In this document: positions 11,340 to 21,535 of the stretch, in pieces | Position numbering within the stretch: the stretch's first letter is position 1 | Layout: each line of letters begins with the position of its first letter | From: Colias croceus | Taxonomy: Eukaryota; Arthropoda; Insecta; Lepidoptera; Pieridae | NCBI RefSeq assembly: GCF_905220415.1 | Contig: NC_059542.1 | Location: 7,564,001 to 7,628,000, forward strand | Reading direction: 5' to 3' | DNA: 64,000 nt | Program-made: the position numbers and the translations under genes | Notes under the pieces: model-generated | Databases searched by the model: none | Told to the model about the DNA's origin: nothing | The model's input: the letters and a program-made list of their open reading frames with translations, nothing else

Positions 11340-11456
11340 ATTTTTTTTAATCACATATTTGGGTTTGGTATCGATCCAGTAACACCCCCTGCTATTTATT
11401 TTTTCAATATTTTCAATGTACAGAATTGACCCTTCTACAGATTTATTATATGTATA
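10961..11456 (-). mobile_element. Helitron-like element nested in the foldback element
   Basis: Begins ACTAGCTTCCGCCCGCGAC and contains a (CAGA)n microsatellite at about 11295-11336. It lies exactly between the two halves of the left inverted arm of the host element, which shows the order of insertion. The right boundary is uncertain by a few bases. Confidence 0.6.
11295..11336. repeat. (CAGA)n microsatellite
   Basis: About ten uninterrupted CAGA units inside the nested Helitron-like element. Such tetranucleotide tracts are a usual internal part of these elements and spread with them. Confidence 0.9.
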
Positions 11457-11892
11457 GATGAGATTGACGTAAGCTGTCGATACATTTATCTACAGTGTGC
11501 CTAGTGCGAGTTTTCATCGAGTACGAAACGTTACTAGGCACACAGCTTATGTCAATCTCATACATTCATAATCTATTCTATCAAACGTTACGCTAAACGA
11601 AAGCCACTTGTCTAACCCCTCTGACCCATAACTTTATAATAAGCAGTGTTGGTTTTGGTATTTAAGAAATGGAACAGTCAGAGGCTTTTTTGTTATTGTC
11701 ATTATCCACATCCCCAAAGATACAGTTTAAAATTATAATTATCGCAGCTCTGTTTACTAGCTTATTATATAAGAAGTATCGTATTTAATGTCTTATATAA
11801 AACTCATAACACTTACATAACATTTTTAAAATGTATTTAATGTTAGCAGTAGCAGATAGATGTATGTTAGTGACAATAAAATAATTGTCCAA

Positions 11893-11900
11893 TATAAAAG
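11893..11900 (+). promoter_or_regulatory. Candidate TATA box of the serpin gene
   Basis: TATAAAAG followed by GCGACTATATAAATG, about 155 bp upstream of the serpin ATG at 12054. Distance and sequence fit a core promoter. A short 5'UTR intron is possible (GTAGGT near 12000, TTTTTTTAG at 12050), since an acceptor-like signal sits just before the ATG. Confidence 0.4.
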
Positions 11901-12053
11901 GCGACTATATAAATGTAGTAAAATTTCGCTACATCACGATTTCGCTCTTAAATAATACATTTTTATACTTGAAATAAAGTATTTTAATCGCAGTCGTGTT
12001 GTAGGTGTTGTCCAGTAAACAAAATTTAAACCATCAATTTATTTTTTTAGGAA

Positions 12054-15000
12054 ATGATAACACATAGTGAAAAATGTTTGGTATTTCTAACAATAATTGC
12101 ATTATTATTTTCAAATTGCGCAAGTGCTTCAGGTATGCTTATATTGTTATTACGACTAGTTTTACGACCTGTATTAACAAAATATTTAGGTATCTTTTGT
12201 TAAAATAAAAAAATTAACGTAGACAAAGAAAAATCCATACTTATATTATATATGCGAAAGTACCTAACTCTGTCTGTCTGTCTGTAACTCAATCACGCCT
12301 TAACTACTGAACCAATTTGCATGAAATTTGGTATAGAGATATTTTGATACCCGAGATAGGACATAGGCTACTTTTTACCCTGGGACATAGAATAGGTTTT
12401 ATCCCGGAAATCCCACGGGAACGGGAACTATGCGGGTTTTTCTTTGACTGCGCGGGCGAAGTCGCGGGTGGAAAGCTAGTACTGAATACTTTCATGTAAG
12501 TAGGTAGGTAAGTTCTTATTAAAAAAAGCTAAATGGATTTGTGTATGAATTCGTAAATTGTTTTTATGTAATGTATAATATTATTTTTATTAACATATTA
12601 TAATCATTAATCACTATTAAAATGATCATGAAAATATAAAATTTAAATCCCGCCTCGTGGTCGAATTTTTTCTATTCTTTATAAATTTATATTTATAAGG
12701 TATTTGAATGCCATAAAAACAAAAAATATTAAATTCAAGATCATAAAAATACATACTTACCATACTTTTTTTTATTTGCGAATAGTTACGTGATACGTAC
12801 TAGATTTAATGATTTCAGAACAAGCACATGCGAACGCATACGCAAGTGCGTATGCTTCTTCGAATTCTGGTAAGTTCTAGAACAAATTACTTGCATTTTA
12901 TTAAGCACAATTTTTTTCTATGTAACTACAATATTATATTAGGACAATTCAAAACCTATAGTGTAAACTTCTTATCGATAAGAATCAAAACAATGCTGGC
13001 AGCTTGACTAATGACTTTATTGCGTTGTGAACAGAGGTGAATAGCAATCGTTTGTAAATTAAATGAATAATTCGCTTGCAGTTAAAAAGCCGGAAACTGC
13101 AAACTATAACTGGAGGGACGATTTCGATCGCGGCAACAATAACTTCACAGCATCATTTCTATACGTAACTGAAAGCTTGTTTTTTTGTATTTAGAAGTTT
13201 GGATTTAATTTTATTTTATTTTTATAAGCTGCAAATCATGCCAAAAATAATTTAACCATTAGATAACTGCTCTACTTACTATTTCTAACATATTATTATA
13301 TCTCGACTTTATAAATGGGCTTTTGAGTAAAACTGAAACCGGGGTCTGTAACTAAACACAAAATTCATTATTCTGATTAACAACGTTCTCTATCTCTAAC
13401 TAGTAGTCCAAGTTCCAAGTTGATATGCCTTGGTGATGTAACTCTTTTCACACGCACTCTTTTAGTTATAAACTTTTATAATATTTTTTCAGAGTGGAAT
13501 AGATGAGAGTCCTTACAGCAGCTTCATCACATCACCATTCAGTGTGCTTTTCCTTTTAGCACAACTAGCGCTGTATGCGAAGGGAACGTCATATGAACAA
13601 TTAGCAAACCTTCTCAATATAAAAAGCAGAAATGAGGTACTTATATAATAAACTAGCTTTCCGCCCGCTTTAGCTTTTTTAAAGAAAACCCTCATAGTTC
13701 CCGTTCCCGTGGGATTCCCGAGATAAAACTTATCGTATGTGTTAATCCAAGTTACCTTCTATATGTGTTCTAAATTTCATTGTAATCGGTTCAGTAGTAT
13801 TTGCGTGAAAGAGTAACAAACATACACATACACATCCATGCTCACAAACTTTCGCATTTATAATATTAAGTAGGATATTTATATTATAATTTGACCCTTT
13901 AGGAGTGTAAAAAGAATAACTTAATAATATATTTTTTCATAAGCTATTTTTAAATTAATATCTATCATCTAATATTCTCATTAAATCAGTAGTTATACTT
14001 ACGTTTTTAAAATATTTTTAAATTATTTTCTTTTTAAATTTCAGATCAGATTAATTGTACCGAATTATCTAGACGATATAAATTCTCAACAAAATGTGAC
14101 GATTCAATTAGCTGAAAAAGTGTATGGCAGTATTCAATTTCCATTCAAGAAATCGTTCAAACGAGACACTAGATTGGTTTTCCATGCAGAAGCCGAGAAT
14201 CTTGATTTCAGCGATCCAATTCAGGCTGCTAACTCGATAAATTCCTGGGTAAAAATCACTCACACATTAGGTTACATTGTTATTTTCCCAGGGACCATAG
14301 GTATATATCTTAACAAGATTTACGCGTTAAAAAAAGGTTATATTGTAAATCATGCAACTACCATTAATTAATAGAGACACCGAAAAATGCTGAATATTAC
14401 GCGCGAAAATTGAAAAACCACGTCATATGAACGCCTACCTACGCTAAGAACATAGCGGAGCAACCAGTCATTATTAGTCTTTTTTAATAATGGTTTTTGT
14501 AGATACTTCAAATTGATAATAAAGGATAATAAATTATCATACTGTGATTTTCGGTTTTTAGATTGCGTCGAGAACTAATAATCTTGTAAAGGACGTGATT
14601 TCTTCGTCCTTGCTGAATCAAAATACACGTCTAGTACTGGCAAACGCTATTTATTTCAAGGTATATGTACTTCAAAACTATGAAATGAAATGATTTTATA
14701 ATTATCTATATTGAACATTATGACCATAATGACCAATTATTTATTTTTATTTTGTATATCTACAGGGTGATTGGAAAATTCCATTCCACGCGAAGAAGAC
14801 TAAACTAAAAGATTTCTATGTAAACGAAAATATTACTGTGTCTGTTAATATGATGAATCAAATAAACAAATTTAACTATGGAAACCTTGAGAGCATCAAT
14901 GCAAAGGTATATTCATGTATATTAGTTTTAAATTTTTTAACTAGCGCTTCAACAAATCCTCAAGTCAATAAATATTGTTTTCAGGTCCTCCAATTATTCT

Positions 15001-17098
15001 ATAAAAATACCAACGTTTCATTTGTTGTGGTATTGCCAAATAAAGATCAAGATGTATTATCGATTGCAGAGACATTTACAAGTCCATGTTTTAGTTTAAA
15101 AGAAGATATAATAAATAAACTTAAATCTGCAGAAGTAAATGTATCCCTTCCAGTAATGGATATTGAAACTTCAACCGATTTAGAAGATATTTTAGCAATG
15201 GTAAATATTAATCATACCACAGATAATTATTATTACCTCTATAGTTAGATAATATCTAAATACATTATTATTTAGATATTTTATTTGAGCTATTTCGTTG
15301 ATTAACTCATTGATAACCGGTAGACTTATGTTATGAATCATTATTTAATTTAATTATTGTGCAGTGATATTTTTTTAAAGATAAAAATATTATATCAAAA
15401 TGTTATCTTTCTTAATATATATAAATCTCGTGTCACAATGTTTGTCCTCAATGGACTCCCAAACCACTTAACCGATTATAATAAAATTCGCACACCATGT
15501 GCAGTTCGATCCAACTTGAGAGATAGGATAGTTTAAACATGTGGGTACCACGGGCGAAGCCGGGGCGAACCACTAGTCCACTTATAAAATTTTCAAATAG
15601 ACACATTGCAATGCAATCGCAACTAATTTAATTAGAAGTAACTGAAAAAATAAGTTTATTGACAATATACTAAAAACTAATTTGCATTAGATTACGTCCG
15701 CCTAGAATAACACAGATAATTTATTTAGTGGTACCTATTGAAATAAAATACATACCTATTTTTGGAGGCATTACAAATTGGAACAATTCCTCAATAAAAT
15801 TGCTATTTACAGAACGGTGTGACAGAAATATTCGATCCCGATACATCAGACTTAACTGGAATTATGAAACAAGACCAAAAAATGTATGTTTCGTCAGCTT
15901 TACAAAAAGCAAAAATTATTGTCAACGAATCGGGATCAGAAGCAGCTGCAGGAAATGGTATGATTTGTTTCGTTATTTTATCTTTTTTACTGTATTCATT
16001 AATATATTATTATTCATTCGTTCATTTAAAGAAAAGTTCTCTTAAAATAAATATTATGCTTTGTATGGTTTATTCCTTGGGTAACCGTGGTTTATAGGTA
16101 CAATTTTATTGAAACATTTTCATTTCACAGATAATAAAATTAATTATTATCTACCCATTTCCATACATCATCTTCAGTCTGAGACAGTTTCTTATTCCAA
16201 ATTATTTATTGAATTAAGAATGATTCGATTTGATAATTTAATAGATAAGAGAGATAATTTAAAATTATTTTCGGGTCTCTTTCAGCTGTCATAATTGGAG
16301 TAACTTCAGTTCATTATGAAGAAGAGCCTGAAGAATTTAATGCAAATACTCCTTTCATTTACTTCATTCTCTTTCAATATACACCAATATTCGCTGGATT
16401 CTATTCAGGCCCGCAATAAATTCAAGTTAAATAAATAAAATAAAATGAAACAATTACGTAGGAAGTTTTATTCTAACGATTAACTAGAACAATAGGAATT
16501 GCACATAGATTAGATAGTTAATGTTATTTAGTAAAAAAACTATACTTACCATCAATAATTGTAAATGCAGTTCTGGCAATTCTGCCTTAAAATAGATGCA
16601 CAATCTTGAACTTTTATGAAGAATCAATAGGCTTTAAGAATTTCGCTTCTAATCTATTTCCCTACTTTTCTAGTGTTATATTTATATTTCATAGGTTCTC
16701 TTTTGCATAAAAAAACAGCTATACAAATAAACTACGTATTTCGTAACTCACAATTCTATTACCATTTTGTAATGTCTCTAAATCGACCGTCTGGCTGTAT
16801 CTCTGTAGACCAGACATGACCAGTCTGCGGCTGGTATCCCATAATACATAAATCATCCTTAAAGAACCTATGTATATTGGATTTGGCACTATTATCTAAT
16901 ACTAAGGCACTCTATAGTTCCAAAATTAAAATATGAAGAGCTATAATAATGCAAATATTGTTTTCAGCTGCTGTGATTGAAATACGGTCAATAGTTGTAA
17001 ACAAACCTAAAATCTTCAACGCGAACCGCCCTTTTCTCCATTTTGTTTTGTTTAAAGACACAATCATATTTGCTGGATTATTCTCGGGACCTCAATAA
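12054..17098 (+). CDS. Secreted serpin with alternative reactive-loop exons
   Basis: Constitutive exons: 12054-12132, 12819-12869, 13082-13164, 13493-13636, 14045-14248, 14562-14660, 14766-14906, 14985-15200, 15813-15957. Alternative last exons are 16286-16419 (431 aa) and 16968-17098 (430 aa); both keep the frame. Residues 1-26 are a signal peptide. Exon 2 adds an Ala/Ser-rich linker. Then comes the serpin fold: ITSPFSVLFLLAQLALYAKG (helix B and on), NTRLVLANAIYFKGDW (strand 3A), and the hinge ESGSEAAAG, which fits inhibitory serpins. The last exon supplies the reactive loop and the FNAN..PF..F signature. Known of the family: it traps serine proteases covalently in haemolymph, often clip proteases of immune cascades. 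Splicing would give two inhibitors of different specificity. Very confident on family; the target is unknown. Confidence 0.93.
12231..12480 (+). mobile_element. Helitron-like element in serpin intron 1
   Basis: Starts near CCATACTTATATT.ATATGCGAAAG, has a short (GTCT)n tract, and ends GCGGGCGAAGTCGCGGGTGGAAAGCTAGT, split here only by description: hairpin plus CTAGT. It forms part of the 686-bp first intron. Confidence 0.65.
13652..13876 (-). mobile_element. Helitron-like element in serpin intron 4
   Basis: ACTAGCTTTCCGCCCGC at the left and TTTATAATATTAAGTAGGA at the right, in reverse orientation. It lies just after the donor of exon 4 (13636). Confidence 0.65.
15413..15577 (+). mobile_element. 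Complete short Helitron-like element in serpin intron 8
   Basis: From TATATAAATCTCGTGTCACA to CGGGCGAAGCCGGGGC..CACTAGT. An inverted, nearly full-length copy of the same subfamily lies at 52969-53134, which defines both ends of the unit (about 165 bp). Confidence 0.75.
16286..16419 (+). CDS. Serpin alternative last exon a (predicted P1-P1' Thr-Ser)
   Basis: The acceptor TTTCAG at 16285 receives exon 9 in phase 1. Counting from the hinge Gly as P15, the loop reads A-V-I-I-G-V-T at P7 to P1 and Ser at P1'. The exon continues with an acidic stretch, FNANTPF and the closing strand, ending SGPQ. AATAAA overlaps the stop codon and is repeated just downstream, so this exon carries its own polyadenylation signal. 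Confidence 0.88.
16968..17098 (+). CDS. Serpin alternative last exon b (predicted P1-P1' Arg-Ser)
   Basis: Acceptor TTTTCAG at 16967, phase 1, 131 nt. The loop reads A-A-V-I-E-I-R at P7 to P1 and Ser at P1'. An Arg P1 fits trypsin-like targets such as clip-domain proteases. The 3' part (FNANRPFLHF..AGLFSGPQ) is clearly paralogous to exon a. The stop lies inside CAATAAA, giving a polyadenylation signal at the stop codon. Confidence 0.9.
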
Positions 17099-17654
17099 AA
17101 TGTATTTTGAAGAGCGAACTTTGATTTTCTTTTTCTAAGTGTAACGGTATTCAAATTAAGTAAAAACACTTTAGTTTATATTATAGAGTTGATGAGTTAT
17201 AGAGTTGAATACAAAGAAATGAAGATCGACCTTATATCTACCTATTTCTAAATAATATGTAAATAGAAAGTATGGAATTAATTGATTTAAAATTCAAGAT
17301 CCATTTATATACCTAGTAATAATAAGTTTATACCCTGACGAAATTCGTAAACCTTTTATTTCATTTTTATATGAAACGCAATTATTGCAGCTATTATAAA
17401 TGCTTATGTTTAGAAAATGAACCTTAAAAACTAATAACAACCTGAAAAGTATCCATCAAGTATCAAAAACTAGCTAGACAAACGAGACAGATGTTTTGAG
17501 CTAAACCTAATTTAACTTTTAATTCACCATTTCGCGAACATCATATTTGCATTTGTTAAAGAGAACTTCATCCATCGCTCTTTTCAGGGCATTTATTTTA
17601 ATAGCCCGCCGTTTTTGTTCGGGATTTCTAGCTAAATAAATTATATTTTTTCAA

Positions 17655-17784
17655 ACTACCGTGCTTTTACCGAAAGCCACGGCCATACACAAGTCCAAAC
17701 GTTCAATGCAAATCGCCCTTTACTTTGTTTTATTATGTTTGAAGGCACGTCTATTATTGCAGGATTATATGCAGCTTACAATAA
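17655..17784 (+). pseudogene. Decayed third serpin reactive-loop exon (c)
   Basis: A third copy of the alternative exon, 130 nt. It keeps FNANRPLLCFIMF and AGLY in the right spacing, and its first part is exactly as long as in exon b. The acceptor CAG is mutated to CAA (17652-17654). One base is missing near the end, so the frame misses the ancestral stop at 17782-17784 and runs on to 17820. In register the old P1-P1' would be Glu-Ser. Probably dead. Confidence 0.8.
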
Positions 17785-18708
17785 AAGTGCAGTACTATTT
17801 TTCATATTAGTTCCTTTCTGATTTACGTTTAATACTCTGCTATTGTTTTTACGGTTATTTAACTGCGCTATAACGCGAACAAATTTTCCTGTAAATTTTC
17901 GTTTGTAATAATTATATATTATTAATTAAAATTGATTTATACTTACTTATTAAACTTCCACGATGCTTTTTTCGCATTAACATCAAAAGCTTTTCCATAA
18001 ATAATTCGGCATTCATTTTATTATACTCATGGGTTCAGGAAAATTATCTTTGAAATAACATAATATGAAATACGAAATTATTACACTTACGAATAAATGA
18101 AAACCCCAGATTTGATTACATAGGTCTCGACTAACATTTTATTATTACAAGAAACCTTTGAATGAAGACAAAGATAAAAGTAATTACATGAAATTTAAAA
18201 TAAACTTAATTTATTTTACGTGAAATTAAAAATATTCCCTTTGTACCTACTTAGTTTAAAAAAAGCGATGTAAATTATTATAATTTGACATAGCTGGTGA
18301 GAAATAATATATAGGTACATTTTTTTTCCCCTCAAAACATTTTTTTTAAGTTTTAAACAACCTTGTAGAATTGTGAATGTATCGTACTCTTATTGTAACT
18401 ATAATGTAGTCTAGCCATAGTCTAGCCAACAAGTTAATAGACATCTTCACTACTATAATAAACAATGTTGGATCAATAGAATCAAATAATCCTCGAGTGA
18501 GGTCTGCGAATGTGTAAAGCTCGCAAATTCACCTATTTCATCACACAACAAAAGCACGAGTAAGCAATGAGAGGTAGAAAATTAATTTTGTTCCATTTAT
18601 GATATTGGTTTCATACTATTTTGTATACATAAATATGAAGTAAAATATATAGGAATCGACTTTATTTGATCTCTATTTGATATTTTTCAATATAAATTTA
18701 TAAAAACA

Positions 18709-18903
18709 CAAGCTGTGCTCCGCGGTTTTACCCGCATTTCTCCGCTCCTATTATGGACTTAGCGGAACATAGGCAGTCTTCCTCGACAATGGACTGAGAC
18801 AATAAAATATTTTTTGAAATCAGACCCGTGGTTCCTGAGATTAGTGCGTTCAAGCAAACAAATAAACTCTTCAGATTTAAAATATTAATATAGATATAAA
18901 CAT
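18709..18903 (-). mobile_element. Helitron-like or related repeat fragment
   Basis: Starts CACAAGCTGTGCTCCGCGG (compare the CGCGGCACAGCTAGT end at 60890-60904, reversed) and ends near ATTAATATAGAT. This suggests the second subfamily seen at 60521-60904. Boundaries are approximate. Confidence 0.45.
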
Positions 18904-21503
18904 TACCCATAAGTTCAATTAGATACCAATGTATTAAACCATGAACAGATCCGTCGATTAAGTATTGATGATTTAATTAAGCAGTGTAGTTGCCCAAAAA
19001 CTTGTGTACTACGAGTTCCAAGGTCCCGCGGTCCCGTGAGAATGTTATACTGAACGTCGGAATTTGTAATTAAGAAGCTATGTCTTCTACAAAATCTGTT
19101 TACTGCCGTGAGCGAATTTAAATTCGTTTTATTTGCCGCATCCGACAACGAGCACATTAACAGATCTTTAACATTTACGTGGGTAATATATTTTATTTAA
19201 TGCTTCGTAAGTATACTTTTGTAGCAACAATAAGTTTATGCAGCATCGTTTAACTATGCAAAGTTTCTCGGAGTGCAGACTTCCAGGGATGTTATAAAGT
19301 TATATCACTTCTTCAGTGCACATATCGTTACTATAGCACGCTGAAACTTGTAATCGTAAACTTTGATTGAATTCTGCTAAGTGTAAGTGAATACCCGTGT
19401 CCCCTAATGAGGTCTGGAGCAAATGCACTTCGCGGCTGTTTAATTATGTATGTCCTTACTGATAGTTAAAACCTTTTTAGTATGTTTTATTATGCGAGGA
19501 CTTGAGTAGCTGTGTTTTTTACTCTAAAAAGTTTATTTCAACTCTATAACTATCCTCTTCAGAAAACACCTGTGTTTACTGCTCTTATATTTGTAATATC
19601 CAATTTTATTACTAAAATAAATTTTAGGACGTAAAATACCTTATTTTAAAATTAATTATGTAAGTAACGCAATAAAACATAAATTCACTGTCGCGAACGA
19701 CACCCAAATAGTAGGAGCATTAATTTCCACGTTGAATAATTAACATATTTACCAAGATTAATACGCATAAGCCAAATATTTACTGTAATATAACAACCAA
19801 ACCACACAGTAAAGAGACGGATCACAAATTCTAGACAAATTAAGATACACGCTTTTTATCCTCGTATCAGATCATATTACTCAGACTTTTGCCAACTGAG
19901 CTAAATTGGAGTTTCAAGCTGTACAGTAAGTATACTCCACTAAAACAGTTGATAACATCCTAGACTGCACGTACATTTTAAGATTACGAGTGCCATAATA
20001 TAAATTTTACGCTATTAACTACAATGAAAAAAAAACACTTACATAGAAATCTACTTATAAGAATGTGTTAGGTTATAGGGTTATAGTGTAGGTATGATTG
20101 AAGTCAAGAACTAGATAATTAAGTACCTAATAAAAGTTAAGGAATTCGGTTAAACCTCTAACAGAATATAATGGAGCACATAATATTAGAAACTGGTATT
20201 AACTTCAAAACTGTAACTCTCCTAACACAGAATGTTTAATCATTAAATTTCAAGGACCTACTAGCGGATCAAAATTCATAAAACACCCGTCCGATATCCA
20301 TCGATTTCCTAAAGTACTTAACGTTTACTAATCCTAGTTTAAATTTGGGCTTGCGACGATCCGTACTCACTGATCCGCGGTCGAACTACGATCTCAATTT
20401 CACTATGAACTAATTTACCACGAGACCAATCTATCCAAACTTCATTGGTTGGTTCGAACGAACTCGGAAGAAAGTTTTCAAACGTCGCTTTTTTCAGGTA
20501 GCTTCATTGCGGTTGTAGTATATTTTAAGTCGTAATGAGTTTTTTAACTGAAAGAAAATAAATTCGCAGTATTTATAGGAGCGCCGCGGCCGGTGTAATT
20601 TTGCTCTTACGTTACTTTTAATATACCGTCCGGTATTTCTATTTATATCTGAAAAAGTTAGGAATTCAGTATTTTACATTAAGTATGTCATTACAGACGG
20701 TTACAGCATGTCAAATTTACGAGGGCAATAAACAATTGTGGTAAAATAACAATTAACCTTGACAAAAAATAATCAATTAATTAATTTACTGTGACTGAGT
20801 TTTTATCGCGAAATGAGAATTTCCACAACCCATTATGAAAGCACTTGTTTAAAGCACTTATTACAGTTTTCTACAGAAAAGAGTACAAAACAGGAAAAAA
20901 TAACATCTCTAAGCTTATATCCATTCTTATCTGTACATAGATCTATTTTTCTTTGCGCAAGTAGTTGTTCTTTTACCCTTCATTTGCAATATAGTGATTG
21001 AAAAGTCCTATCTCTTACAGCTGTTATACATAAATAACAAAGAGTTGTTTATTCTAATTGAAACCAGTGTCTCGATGTGTCAATTAACCACAGTTGGTTT
21101 AGCAATTAAAGATTACAAGTAACATCAGCTGTGTTCTTCGCGTTACGTCATGTAGAAATAATAGGGCCTTGATCTATAATTGGTTTTATAGTAAGTAAGA
21201 ATTTAAGGATTTTATCGGATTAAGAAGATAAAATTTCATTATGAGGATGTAAAGACTTTTACGGTACACTAACTCGACTAGCTAATGAAATAAGTGAGTA
21301 ACTATTTTGTGAGTTATTTAAAGAGAAACGTTAAGTGGTGTTTAAATAATAAACACTAGTATGCGACCATGGCTTCACTCTTTTGCATATCACATTTTTT
21401 CACAAAAAATGTTACCCGTAACTCTTTACTCTACTGATTTCACATCCTTATCATCGAGATCAGATCTCTTATCTTATGCATGTTAGAAGTATGTTTTACG
21501 TAT

Positions 21504-21535
21504 TACCATGGACCAATATTATTGGGTCCATGGTA
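21504..21535. repeat. Palindrome TACCATGGACC..GGTCCATGGTA
   Basis: Perfect 11-bp arms around a 10-nt AT-rich loop, in otherwise featureless DNA. The function is unknown. Confidence 0.8.

Larger units (their letters stand above)
10905..11614. mobile_element. Foldback/MITE element interrupted by a Helitron
   Basis: The left end TAGACAAGTGGCTTTC and the right end GAAAGCCACTTGTCTA form an inverted repeat that continues inward for about 80 bp through GCGTAACGTTTGATAGAATAG and GAGATTGAC.TAAGCTGT. On the left the inverted repeat is split after TTATGAATGT (10960) and resumes near 11457, so a second element entered it. An inner palindrome around ACTAGGCACAC forms the core. Intergenic, upstream of the serpin. 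Confidence 0.75.
9966..11892. other. Intergenic between TIL gene and serpin
   Basis: Holds the 3' flank of the TIL gene (AATAAA near 10217), a Helitron fragment and a foldback element with a nested Helitron, annotated separately. A CATA/TACA-rich simple stretch lies near 10805-10835. No open frame with coding character. Confidence 0.6.

Noticed and set aside
12304..12499. Overlapping 60-codon frames on both strands
   Set aside because: Both lie inside a Helitron-like element; the same text recurs in other copies.
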